Shown here one piece after another: positions 8,881 to 16,896 of a stretch of 40,436 bases of DNA. The DNA comes from CAXBCP01 sp963974055 (GTDB lineage Bacteria > Pseudomonadota > Alphaproteobacteria > MPNO01 > UBA830). Under the pieces are notes generated by a model that saw nothing but the letters and a program-made list of their open reading frames with translations, searched no databases and was not told the origin of the DNA. The stretch is from contig CAXBCP010000038.1 of the NCBI GenBank assembly GCA_963974055.1, positions 1 through 40,436 on the forward strand, given 5' to 3'. Every line of letters starts with the position of its first letter. Within the stretch, counting starts at the first letter, position 1. Made by a program: the position numbers and the translations under genes.

Positions 8881-9008
8881 GCAGATTCGTCGCCGGGCGA
8901 TAGCGGTCGCGTTCGGGGGGCATCCTTCCCAGGGCTGCCCCGGAATGGCCGCATTCCACCCTGATAGATACCCGGGACCGCTGAATATCTGTCGGAGAAA
9001 GAATCAAG

Positions 9009-9632
9009 ATGACGGGAACACCCATCCTATCGATTGCGGCGCGGACCGCCGCCGCACTGTCCTTCGCCGCCATGCTCGGCCTGTCGCTGCAGGGCTGTGT
9101 CAGCACCGTCGTCGGTGCGGGGGCGATGGCCGGGACCGCCGCGATGGAAGAACGCGGCCTGGCCGGCGCGGCGGACGACACCGCAATCCGCCTGCGGATC
9201 AACGCGCTGTTGTCGGACAAGGACGAACGCCTGTGGCGCAAGGTCGGCTTGCAGGTCTATCTCGGGCGCGTGCTGCTGACCGGCACCCTGGAAACCCCCG
9301 AAATGCGCGCGGAAGCCGTCCGGCTGGTCTGGCAGGCGGAGGGCGTGAAAGAGGTGATCAACGAAATACAGCTCGTCGGCGCGGACGATTCGTCAGGCTT
9401 CGCCCGCGACACATGGATTTCGACGCAGCTTAAATCGGCGCTGCTGTTCGACAAGGAGGTCGCGTCGATCAACTATTCGATCGAAACCGTGCGCGGGACG
9501 GTCTACCTGATCGGTCTCGCCCAGGACAAACGCGAACTCGACCGCGTGATAAATCACGCGCGCGGGCTGAGCTATGTGAAAAAAGTCGTAAACTACGTCC
9601 GGATCAAAAGACCGCCGGCGAACCCATCGTGA
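9009..9632 (+). CDS. BON-domain lipoprotein (YraP/DolP-like)
   Basis: A 207-residue predicted lipoprotein. The signal segment (about 8-29) ends in a lipobox LQGC with C30, followed by a Gly/Ala-rich stretch. Two BON domains follow (about 54-123 and about 132-200), with the usual LLTGTLETPEMRAEAV and VYLIGLAQDKRELDRVINHAR turns. BON domains bind phospholipid surfaces; the E. coli homologue DolP (YraP) keeps outer-membrane integrity. The neighbourhood (LpoA-like, RsmI, YraN) matches that of E. coli yraP, though diaA is missing here. GGAGA lies about 9 bp before the start. The 128 bp before the gene hold a small GGAATG/CATTCC hairpin (8942-8957) and no clear promoter. Confidence 0.88.
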   Translation: MTGTPILSIAARTAAALSFAAMLGLSLQGCVSTVVGAGAMAGTAAMEERGLAGAADDTAIRLRINALLSDKDERLWRKVGLQVYLGRVLLTGTLETPEMRAEAVRLVWQAEGVKEVINEIQLVGADDSSGFARDTWISTQLKSALLFDKEVASINYSIETVRGTVYLIGLAQDKRELDRVINHARGLSYVKKVVNYVRIKRPPANPS

Positions 9633-9639
9633 TACAGAC

Positions 9640-10461
9640 GTGACCCCGCGCACCGAAGCAGAAGACATTCTCCGGGATATCGGCGCCCGGCCCGACGGCG
9701 ATATCGATCTCGCCGATGCCGCGCTTGCGCTTGCTGCGCTCGACCGGCCCGGCGTCGCCCTGACCCGTTACCGCGACCATATCCAGCGGCTTGCCGACGA
9801 TGTCGGCGCGGCGCTGGTAGACGGCGGCGGCGTCGTTCCGGCGCTGAACCGGGTGATGCTGGGACAGCACGGCTATCACGGCGACATGCTCACCTATGAC
9901 GATATCCAGAACGCCAACCTGATGCGCGTGATCGACCGCAAGAAGGGCCTGCCGGTGGCGCTCGGCATTCTGTATCTGCATGCCGCCCGCGCCCACGGGT
10001 TCGCGGCGGACGGGCTGAATTTCCCCGGCCATTTCCTGATCCGCACCGGCGAGGACGGCGACCGGCTGATTATCGACCCGTTCAATGACGGCATCGAGCG
10101 GTCGGCGCCCGATTTGCGCGAACTGCTCAAGGCGACCGCCGGGCTCGACGCCGAACTGATTCCCGCCCATTACGAAGCCGTCGGCAACCGCGATATCCTC
10201 ATCCGGCTGCAGAACAACATCAAGTCGCGTCACGAACGCGCCGGCCGCGCAGAGGACGCCCTGCGGGTGGTCGACGGGATGCTGCTTTTCGCGCCGGAAC
10301 AGATGGCGCTGTGGCGCGAAGCCGGGGTGATCCATGCGCGGCTCGGCAATCTCAGCGCGGCGATCGACGCGTTCGAAACCATCGTCGACCGGGCCGACAC
10401 CGATGCGGCGCGCCATGATGCGGCGACCATCGTCCAGAAGCTCAAAGCCCGCTTGAACTGA
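9640..10461 (+). CDS. SirB1 family protein (transglutaminase-like core plus TPR)
   Basis: A 273-residue protein of the SirB1/YchA family. The N-terminal half is the transglutaminase-like core (about 30-165), recognised by NLMRVIDRKKGLPVALGILYLHAARAHGF and GLNFPGHFLIR. The C-terminal third (about 185-270) looks like tetratricopeptide helices. The catalytic Cys of true transglutaminases is not evident, as in many family members, so enzyme activity is doubtful; the family's function is unknown. It starts at GTG 9640, seven bases after the BON gene, and is the last gene of that run before converging with the acyltransferase gene. Confidence 0.88.
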   Translation: MTPRTEAEDILRDIGARPDGDIDLADAALALAALDRPGVALTRYRDHIQRLADDVGAALVDGGGVVPALNRVMLGQHGYHGDMLTYDDIQNANLMRVIDRKKGLPVALGILYLHAARAHGFAADGLNFPGHFLIRTGEDGDRLIIDPFNDGIERSAPDLRELLKATAGLDAELIPAHYEAVGNRDILIRLQNNIKSRHERAGRAEDALRVVDGMLLFAPEQMALWREAGVIHARLGNLSAAIDAFETIVDRADTDAARHDAATIVQKLKARLN

Positions 10462-10469
10462 CCGCCGCG

Positions 10470-11672
10470 TCAGAAACGCGCCTCCCGCAGGCGCAGAAAC
10501 GGCTTTTCGACCGCTGAATACAGGATCAGGGCCGCCAGAACCGACAAAATCAGGTAAACCGGCACGAAAACGGCAAATTCTGCGGCCGAATTCGTCGAAA
10601 CCGGCCCGACAAGACCCGTTGCAGCCAGTTTTGCCGCCGGAATAACCGTCATATGCACCAGATAGAGACTGTAGGATAAAACCGCCACCGGCCGTAATAC
10701 CGGGGCGTTGAAAAACCCGGCTGCGCCGCCCGGCCGGCCGCGCCGCAACAGAAGGCCGAGCAACAGCGCCGCGAACCCCGCCGCGAGAACGAGCTGCAGG
10801 AAAATCCGGTCGAACGCGTCGATGGTGTCGAGCAGCGGCGCCGACAGCCACAGCCATGAAACCGCGCCCGCCCCCGCCCAGAAAAGCGCCGCCGCCGCGC
10901 GCGGATCCGCCATCCAGGCCATCCGGCCACGGTCTCGCCACAGCAGGGCGACGAAGGCGCCGGCGGCGAGCCCGTCGAACCCCCTGTGGAACGGGCTGCG
11001 CAGGCTGCGGAAAAATGCGTCGTAATCGGCGACAACCGCGCCGCCGGCCAGCAGGTTCACCCGGAACGCCAGCGGCGTCAGAACTAGCGCGCCGAGGATT
11101 GCGTATTGCGCGCCGCGACGGTGCAGGCGCAACAGCGGCAGCAGCACGAAGGGCGCCGCGATATAGAATTTTTCCTCGACCCCCAGCGACCAGAACGCCA
11201 CCACGATGCCCGACGGCAGGTAATCCTGCAGGAACAATGCGTGATACAGAATGCGAAGGCCCAGAAGCTCCGGGTCCACCGTGTAGAACGGGATCGCCCC
11301 CGCCGCCGCAATGCCCAGCATCGCATAATAGGCCGGCACGATGCGCAGTGCGCGCCGTGCGACATACCGGCCAAGGCGAAACCCGTCCCGGCGGCGGATA
11401 ATGCTGTGGCTGATCAGAAAGCCGGACAAAACGAAAAACAGATCGACCCCGATCCAGCCGTTGACCAGCGGTGTCGCAATCTGCCAGCCGAAAACCTCGA
11501 ACGCCATGCCGCCGTCCGCCCGGAACGGCATGACCGCGTGACGGGCAAGCACCAGCAGGATCGCGGCGGCGCGCAGCCCATCCAGCGCGGCAATGCCGTC
11601 CGCGTCCCGCGCGAAGCTGAAGTAACGCGGCCACCCGCATCGATTCAGGCCGGCGGCCTGCGGCCCTGCCAT
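10470..11672 (-). CDS. Acyltransferase 3 family membrane protein (OafA/YrhL type)
   Basis: This 400-residue polytopic inner-membrane protein has about ten hydrophobic segments. The Acyl_transf_3 signature is plain: LDGLRAAAILLVLARH near residue 30, with the conserved H at the end of the first segment, then GVDLFFVLSGFLI and WSLGVEEKFY. Such enzymes move acetyl or other short acyl groups from cytoplasmic donors to exported sugars, peptidoglycan or lipids. No SGNH domain is attached. Its ATG follows the stop of the histidine-rich membrane gene after one base (TGA-C-ATG), so the two are almost certainly cotranslated. Its acceptor is unknown. Confidence 0.92.
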   Translation of the reverse strand: MAGPQAAGLNRCGWPRYFSFARDADGIAALDGLRAAAILLVLARHAVMPFRADGGMAFEVFGWQIATPLVNGWIGVDLFFVLSGFLISHSIIRRRDGFRLGRYVARRALRIVPAYYAMLGIAAAGAIPFYTVDPELLGLRILYHALFLQDYLPSGIVVAFWSLGVEEKFYIAAPFVLLPLLRLHRRGAQYAILGALVLTPLAFRVNLLAGGAVVADYDAFFRSLRSPFHRGFDGLAAGAFVALLWRDRGRMAWMADPRAAAALFWAGAGAVSWLWLSAPLLDTIDAFDRIFLQLVLAAGFAALLLGLLLRRGRPGGAAGFFNAPVLRPVAVLSYSLYLVHMTVIPAAKLAATGLVGPVSTNSAAEFAVFVPVYLILSVLAALILYSAVEKPFLRLREARF

Positions 11673-11673
11673 G

Positions 11674-12783
11674 TCAGCCTGTCGCCTGTGGTTTCGTGTT
11701 GCGCGGCCGCCGCCAGATCAGCGCATCGACGATGTAGTGGTGAAAATTCACCGTCTGGTACACCACCATCAGCATCGCCATACCGATCCCGGCCGCCGCC
11801 GCCGTCCATTGCAGCCCGCCATAGAACGCCGTCGAAATGCCGAGACAGACCGCAAGATAGGCCCACAGATTGCGGCGCTGCGACAGCCACCCCAGGAAGA
11901 CCGCCTTGCCCTGCGCCGCCGTGCCGTCGAACCGCCTGTTGTTCTGCAGCCAGACGAAGGCGATGTACTGGGCGTTGTGCCAGATGTTCAGCGCGATCCA
12001 GCCGGCGTCGATGCTGTCGATGGCGACATAGCCGGTATAGAACACGGCGAAATGACTCAGCACATATAGCGTGTGGCCGGCCGCCAGTTGCCGCCGACGC
12101 CACAGAACGACACGCCCGATCGTCCACCAGACAAGCCCGGCAAGGGCGAGGCCCGCGACGATATCGACCGCGGCGGCGGGCACCGGCGGGTGCCATACCG
12201 GCTGGCCGAGAAAGGTTTCCGGCGCCTGATGCGCGCGGTGCAGAATGCCCCATAGCGGCACCAGATAAAAAACCGCGTATTCGAGCCGTGGATCGGCAAG
12301 GAACCGGCCGCCGGGCTGGGCGACCGCTTCGGAACTCCGTGGCGATCCGGCACGGGAATAGGCCCGGGCGATGCCGTAGCTCTGGCGGGTATAGTGGAAC
12401 CACTGCCAGTAAAGATAGATCGTCGCCAGCAGCCAGAGCCCCGCCGTCGCGCCGATAACGGCGACGGCGGCGAACACGCCCGGCAGCAGGCCGAAGATCA
12501 TCCAGCGCCGGCGCCGGAAACTGTCCGCATCGAAACACAGCCGTGTATAGGTCGATACCACGTGATGGTATCCCAGCAGCCACAGATCGAGCATCAGGAC
12601 GGGCAGGAACAGACCCGGCCGGGCGGACACCGCCACCCCCGACAGGATGGCGATCGCTGCCGTGGTGAAGATGAAGTGGCGGTCGAACCGGGCGCCCGAA
12701 AGCCAGCCCGGTCCGACCGCCGCCCCGCCGGGCCCCGAATTGCCCACCCGGGCCCGAACGGCAGATGTGACGATTGCGCCCAC
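11674..12783 (-). CDS. Histidine-rich polytopic membrane protein of unknown function
   Basis: I do not recognise this 369-residue protein with confidence. It has about eight to nine hydrophobic segments, many bearing histidines: GYHH at 71-74, WFHYTRQ (H130), SHFAVFYTGY (H244), NIWHNAQY (H269) and NFHHYIVDALIWR (H348, H349). Spaced intramembrane His residues suggest a metal site, recalling the iron-dependent carotenoid-cleaving Brp/Blh proteins or membrane desaturases, but the exact motifs of those families are not seen. The start is GTG 12783, with AAGGGG six bases before it. It is coupled to the acyltransferase, so a shared lipid or polysaccharide substrate is a reasonable guess. The 231-bp divergent gap to gshB shows no clear promoter. 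Confidence 0.8.
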   Translation of the reverse strand: MGAIVTSAVRARVGNSGPGGAAVGPGWLSGARFDRHFIFTTAAIAILSGVAVSARPGLFLPVLMLDLWLLGYHHVVSTYTRLCFDADSFRRRRWMIFGLLPGVFAAVAVIGATAGLWLLATIYLYWQWFHYTRQSYGIARAYSRAGSPRSSEAVAQPGGRFLADPRLEYAVFYLVPLWGILHRAHQAPETFLGQPVWHPPVPAAAVDIVAGLALAGLVWWTIGRVVLWRRRQLAAGHTLYVLSHFAVFYTGYVAIDSIDAGWIALNIWHNAQYIAFVWLQNNRRFDGTAAQGKAVFLGWLSQRRNLWAYLAVCLGISTAFYGGLQWTAAAAGIGMAMLMVVYQTVNFHHYIVDALIWRRPRNTKPQATG

Positions 12784-13014
12784 GCCCTACCCCTTGTGAA
12801 GTGCGTTTTGAATTCGTCTCAATCTGCACCCCCGACTTTAAGCCGCTGTTAAGTTTGCCGCCGATTAGAGGGGCATTCGAAAGGCGTTTGTACAAAATGC
12901 CCGGCACTGTCCCCCGGCGGCCGGGCGCGATGATGCGCCGCATCCGATCCCCCCATTGATCCGGTGCGCCGCAGAGTGCAAAAAGGGCGTCTTCACACAG
13001 CGGAGACCCCGGAC

Positions 13015-13980
13015 ATGAGCCTCGCCGTCGCCATCCAGATGGATCACGTTTCCAGCATCAACATCGATGCCGATTCCACTTTCATGCTGGCAATGGAAGC
13101 GCAGATGCGCGGCCATGGACTGTTCCACTATGAACCCGACGATCTCGTCTTCCGCGACGGGCGGCTCTACGCCAAGGCGCAGCCGATGCGGGTGCGCCGC
13201 GAGCTGGGCAATCACTACACGCTCGGCGCGACCGAAATGCTGGACCTCGCGACGGTCGACGTGGTGCTGATGCGCCAGGACCCGCCTTTCGACATGGCCT
13301 ACATCACGGCGACCCACCTGCTCGAACACATCCACCCGGATACGCTGGTGGTGAACGATCCGAAAGAGGTGCGCAATGCGCCGGAAAAACTGTTCGTTAC
13401 CCATTTCGAAGGGCTGCTGCCCGACACCCTGATCACCTGCAACCGCGAAGAGATCGACGCCTTTCGCGACGAACACGGCGATATCATCGTCAAGCCGCTT
13501 TTCGGCAATGGCGGCGCCGACGTGTTCCACATCACCCCGGACGACGAAAACCTCGGCGCGCTGATCGAAATGTTCACGTCGAAATACCGCGAGCCGATCA
13601 TCATCCAGCGCTACCTGCCGGAAATCCGCCAGGGCGACAAGCGCATCATCCTGGTCGACGGCGAGCCGGCGGGCGCGGTGGCGCGTATCCCGGTCAAGGG
13701 CGACGCGCGCGCCAATTTCCATGCCGGCGGCGGTGCGCAGAAAACCGAACTGACGACCCGCGAACGCGATATCTGCGCCCAGATCGCACCCGCCCTGGTC
13801 GAACGCGGCCTGACCTTCGTCGGGATTGACGTGATCGGCGACTACCTGACCGAAATCAACGTCACGTCGCCCACCGGCATCCAGGAAATCAACCGGCTCG
13901 ACGACGTGCATGTCGAAAAACTGCTGTGGGACGCCATCGAGCGCCGCCACGCGGAAGGCCACGACCGCCGGGCGATGTAA
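13015..13980 (+). CDS. gshB: GshB, glutathione synthetase
   Basis: GshB joins glycine to gamma-glutamylcysteine using ATP, the last step of glutathione synthesis. The 321-residue protein matches the family length (about 316). The N-terminal MDHVSSINIDADSTFMLAMEA, ATP-grasp KPLFGNGGADVFHI (about 160) and the closing EINVTSPTGIQEINRLD are diagnostic. The frame is open up to 12964, but ATG 13015 has GGAGA 8 bp upstream and gives the family N-terminus. The MetE-like gene follows after 28 bp. In many alphaproteobacteria gshB lies directly after rsmI-yraN; here about 3 kb separates them. Confidence 0.97.
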   Translation: MSLAVAIQMDHVSSINIDADSTFMLAMEAQMRGHGLFHYEPDDLVFRDGRLYAKAQPMRVRRELGNHYTLGATEMLDLATVDVVLMRQDPPFDMAYITATHLLEHIHPDTLVVNDPKEVRNAPEKLFVTHFEGLLPDTLITCNREEIDAFRDEHGDIIVKPLFGNGGADVFHITPDDENLGALIEMFTSKYREPIIIQRYLPEIRQGDKRIILVDGEPAGAVARIPVKGDARANFHAGGGAQKTELTTRERDICAQIAPALVERGLTFVGIDVIGDYLTEINVTSPTGIQEINRLDDVHVEKLLWDAIERRHAEGHDRRAM

Positions 13981-14008
13981 CCGCCGCATCCGATACGGGA
14001 GACCCGCG

Positions 14009-15049
14009 ATGACCGGACGCCAGCCTGCCCATCCCATCCACTTCGTCGGCTCGATCCCGCTGGCGGATGCGGATTCCGTATTCCGCGCGCTGGCTGCCTC
14101 GGTCGGCGCCCGCGCCCGCCGCTGGCCCGACGGGGAAACCGGCAACCGCACCAACTGGATCCGCTGGCAGAAGGCGACCTTCGATGCCGCCCCCGGCCTG
14201 GTGCTCAAATCCGAGACCGGGGCGCTGACGGCGATCAAGGATGCCGTCGACCGGCCGGTTTATCTGATCCGCGACGGCGTGGATCCAGCGGACATCGCCA
14301 TCGGATCCATGGGCTACGCGGCGGAGGCGGCAAAGTCCTATGCCGTTTTCGCGGCGCTGAAGCAGGGCGGCGTCATTCCCGCGGCGGTCCGGTTCCAGGT
14401 GTCCATTCCGTCGGCCGTCGCGCTGACGGCGGGGTTCTTCGACATGGCCGAGCGGGCGGCGGTCGAGCCGGCGATCGAAGCCGCGCTGGCGCGCGAAGTG
14501 GAAACCATCGCCGCCGCAATTCCGCATGACCAGGTCGCAATCCAGTGGGATGTCTGCCTGGAGGTGGTCGGCGCCGATGGCGGGGTGCCGCTGCATTACG
14601 ACAATATCCTGCCGGCATCGGTCGACCGTGTCGCGCGTCACCTGGGGTATGTTCCGCCGGGCGTCGAAGCGGGCATTCATCTGTGCTACGGCGATCCCGG
14701 CCACCGGCACATCGTCGAGCCCGCAGATCTCGGCACCTGCGTCGCCTTTGCCAACGGCATTGAGGCGGCGAGACCGCGCAGCGTGGATTTCATCCACATG
14801 CCGGTGCCGCGCGACCGCGCCGACGATGCCTATTTTGCGCCGCTGGACGGGCTGGACCTGCCGGACGAAACCGAGCTGTATCTCGGCCTGGTGCATTTCA
14901 CCGACGGGGTGGAGGGCGCCCGGGCCCGCCTCGCAGCGGCGGCGGCGCATGCCGCCGGTTTCGGCATCGCCACCGAATGCGGGTTCGGCCGCCGCGACCC
15001 CGACACGGTTCCGGCGCTGCTCGGGTTACATGCCGATATCGCGGGCTGA
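14009..15049 (+). CDS. MetE-like single-domain protein (cobalamin-independent methionine synthase C-terminal fold)
   Basis: A 346-residue protein resembling the catalytic barrel of cobalamin-independent methionine synthase and the related UROD/MetE superfamily, without the duplicated N-terminal half. Visible marks are IHFVGSIPLAD (about 10-20), QWDVCLEVV (about 179-187), HLC at 224-226 and ECGFGR at 323-328. HxC plus a late Cys (C324) fits the zinc-binding pattern of MetE, but a full metal site cannot be shown. Methyl transfer to a thiol is the family expectation; substrate and donor are unknown. GGGAGA precedes ATG 14009 by seven bases. Its place right after gshB suggests a link to thiol metabolism, which is inference. 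Confidence 0.78.
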   Translation: MTGRQPAHPIHFVGSIPLADADSVFRALAASVGARARRWPDGETGNRTNWIRWQKATFDAAPGLVLKSETGALTAIKDAVDRPVYLIRDGVDPADIAIGSMGYAAEAAKSYAVFAALKQGGVIPAAVRFQVSIPSAVALTAGFFDMAERAAVEPAIEAALAREVETIAAAIPHDQVAIQWDVCLEVVGADGGVPLHYDNILPASVDRVARHLGYVPPGVEAGIHLCYGDPGHRHIVEPADLGTCVAFANGIEAARPRSVDFIHMPVPRDRADDAYFAPLDGLDLPDETELYLGLVHFTDGVEGARARLAAAAAHAAGFGIATECGFGRRDPDTVPALLGLHADIAG

Positions 15050-15121
15050 GATGCAGATTGCATCGCGTCCGTTGCCGGTGTACGAGACCGCTTTCGCCAA
15101 CACTAACCAGTGATGAGAACC

Positions 15122-15589
15122 ATGGCCGAGACCAAGAAATCCACCAAGACCGAAACCAAAGCTGCGCCCAAACCCGAGGCGAAATCCGACTCCAAACCTG
15201 CGGAAGCGGCATCGGGCGCGTCCTCAGAGGCGTCGTCGGGCGGCGAAAGCGGCAAATCCGCGCGCGAATCCGTCGGCGGCGCGGCGGTCGGCCATTACGG
15301 CTATTTCAGCAATATCAAGACCCCGGAATACAAGTCCGGCTGGGACGATATCTGGGGCAAGAAAACGAAAACCGGCACCAGGAAAAAGGCCGCCGCCAAA
15401 CCGAAGGCCGCCGCTGCGCGCAAGGAGCCCCGGGTCGCCGCGTTCGATTTCGAGGACCTGCCTGCCGAGATACAGGCCGGGCTCGCCGCCGCGGCGCGCG
15501 CCCAGCTCAAGAAGGCGCGGGTGAATTACGATTCCCGCGACAAGGCCGGTGCGGTCACCTGGCGGATCGAATGCACGGTCGAACGCTGA
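15122..15589 (+). CDS. Lys/Ala-rich small protein of unknown function
   Basis: I do not recognise this 155-residue protein. Residues 1-60 are a low-complexity Lys/Ala/Ser/Glu tail. Residues about 63-85 hold an aromatic segment (GHYGYFSNIKTPEYKSGW). A second basic KKAAAKPKAAAARK linker follows, then a compact C-terminal part (about 105-155; DFEDLPAEIQAGLAAAARAQL and a strand ending TWRIECTVER). The basic linkers would suit nucleic-acid or membrane-surface contact, but nothing proves it. ATG 15122 was chosen because GATGAG lies just upstream; ATG 15113 (three residues longer) is possible. It sits between the MetE-like and PACE genes on the same strand, 72 bp after the former. Confidence 0.7.
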   Translation: MAETKKSTKTETKAAPKPEAKSDSKPAEAASGASSEASSGGESGKSARESVGGAAVGHYGYFSNIKTPEYKSGWDDIWGKKTKTGTRKKAAAKPKAAAARKEPRVAAFDFEDLPAEIQAGLAAAARAQLKKARVNYDSRDKAGAVTWRIECTVER

Positions 15590-15603
15590 ACCGCTAAGAG
15601 ACC

Positions 15604-16023
15604 TTGCGCTCCTTCCCCGATCGCCTGCGCCACACGCTGATCTTCGAGGCTATCGCGCTGTTCCTGGTCGCGGTGCCGGGCGGGTATATTCTCGACCGGC
15701 CGATGGAAATCATGGGTGCGCTCAGCCTGATGTTCAGCGTCCTCGCCATGGGCTGGAACCTTGCGTTCAACTGGGGGTTCGACCTGTGGGACCGCAAATA
15801 CCGCGCCATGGCGAAGCGCGGCTTCGGCATCCGCATCGTCCATGCGGTTCTGTTCGAAGCCGGACTGGTGACCGCCGGGCTGTTCCTGATCGCCTGGTGG
15901 CTGGACATGACCTATATCGACGCGTTCCTGCTCGATATCAGCCTGTCGGCGTTCTTTCTGGTCTACGCGTTCGGCTATAACTGGGCCTATGACGTCGTGT
16001 TCCCGCCGCCGCGCGGGGCCTGA
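15604..16023 (+). CDS. PACE family efflux transporter
   Basis: A 139-residue inner-membrane protein with four hydrophobic helices arranged as two bacterial-transmembrane-pair (BTP) repeats. Typical marks are SFPDRLRHTLIFEAIALFL at the N-terminus, MGWNLAFNWGFDLWDR, HAVLFEAGLV and YNWAYDVVFP. PACE proteins are proton-coupled exporters of biocides such as chlorhexidine or acriflavine; the natural substrates are short polyamines in at least some members. The start is TTG 15604, preceded by AAGAG; no suitable ATG gives the conserved N-terminus. It follows the Lys/Ala-rich gene by 14 bp and converges on the GST gene. Confidence 0.9.
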   Translation: MRSFPDRLRHTLIFEAIALFLVAVPGGYILDRPMEIMGALSLMFSVLAMGWNLAFNWGFDLWDRKYRAMAKRGFGIRIVHAVLFEAGLVTAGLFLIAWWLDMTYIDAFLLDISLSAFFLVYAFGYNWAYDVVFPPPRGA

Positions 16024-16046
16024 AGGTCACCGGGCCGGCCTGCACA

Positions 16047-16844
16047 CTATGCCGCGTCGAGAATTTCCTTAACCCGCGAAGGCGTGTCCGGTTCCATCGC
16101 GCCGAAGGCGGCGCGGTCCGCGTCCGTCAGGTAATCGGCGATCGCGGGGATGAAATTCGCGCGTTCGCGGATGGCGCCGAACCAGTCGAACACGCGCGGT
16201 GCGTCCATCGCCCACAGCCCCAGCAGGCCGAGGTCGAACAGGCGGTTGGCATAGGGCGTCACCGCGGCGTCGGCGAGGCTGTAGGCGGGCCCTGCCAGGT
16301 AATCGGTATCGTCCAGGGCCGACTGCATGTCGCGCACCAGCCGGTCCAGCGTCTTAACGGCACTGATCACGATCGGCGCGTCCAGCCCGTCCTTGTAGAC
16401 TGCGGCGAACCGTTCGCGGCGATTGGCATCGGGAATTCTGGCCAGCCGCGCGGCGCGGTCTTCCTCGCTCAGATTCAGGAAACCGGGGCGATAGACCGTG
16501 GCGTGGGTCAGCGTGCCGATGGCCGGGTGGATGGCATCGTCGACGCGCTTCATCCACAGCCGCATCCGCGCCCGGTCGTACGGATCGGCGGGCAGCATCG
16601 AGACGCTGTCGCCGAAGCAGTCTTCGAGATAATGCATGATCACCGAAGATTCGGTGACGATGTTGCCGTCGTCCACCAGCGTCGGCACCACCGCATTGGG
16701 ATTCAGCTTCAGGTAGGCGGGGTCGAACTGGTCGCCCGCCCGCAGGTCCAGCGTCTGGCTTTCGAACGGAACCGATTTTTCGAACAATACCAGCCGCGCC
16801 TTGATGGCGCAGACCGATGTCGTTCCGTCATAGAGTTTCAGCAC
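16047..16844 (-). CDS. Glutathione S-transferase family protein
   Basis: A 265-residue cytoplasmic GST. The N-terminal thioredoxin fold starts LKLYDGTTSVCAIKARLVLFEK, with the cis-Pro in VVPTLVDD and the glutathione-binding ES in IVTESSVIMHYLED (about 63-76). The all-helical C-terminal domain runs from about 90 and contains the capping YSLADAAVTPYANRL. The start is GTG 16844, after GGGGAA; the frame is open further upstream, but that part overlaps the neighbouring vWA gene and does not resemble GST. Substrate class cannot be told. Converging on PACE and near gshB, it may supply conjugates in the same detoxification setting. Confidence 0.9.
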   Translation of the reverse strand: MLKLYDGTTSVCAIKARLVLFEKSVPFESQTLDLRAGDQFDPAYLKLNPNAVVPTLVDDGNIVTESSVIMHYLEDCFGDSVSMLPADPYDRARMRLWMKRVDDAIHPAIGTLTHATVYRPGFLNLSEEDRAARLARIPDANRRERFAAVYKDGLDAPIVISAVKTLDRLVRDMQSALDDTDYLAGPAYSLADAAVTPYANRLFDLGLLGLWAMDAPRVFDWFGAIRERANFIPAIADYLTDADRAAFGAMEPDTPSRVKEILDAA

Positions 16845-16896
16845 GTTCGATTCCCCGCCTGTTGCGTCCCTGCTTCCGGGCAATCTATCGCGGCGG

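Noticed and set aside
10464..10482. CGCGT/ACGCG hairpin between SirB1 and the acyltransferase as a terminator
   Set aside because: The stem is five bases long and no T run follows.
9604..11640. 678-codon open frame on minus across SirB1 and the acyltransferase
   Set aside because: It is out of frame with both real genes, which have clear domains, and shows no family likeness.
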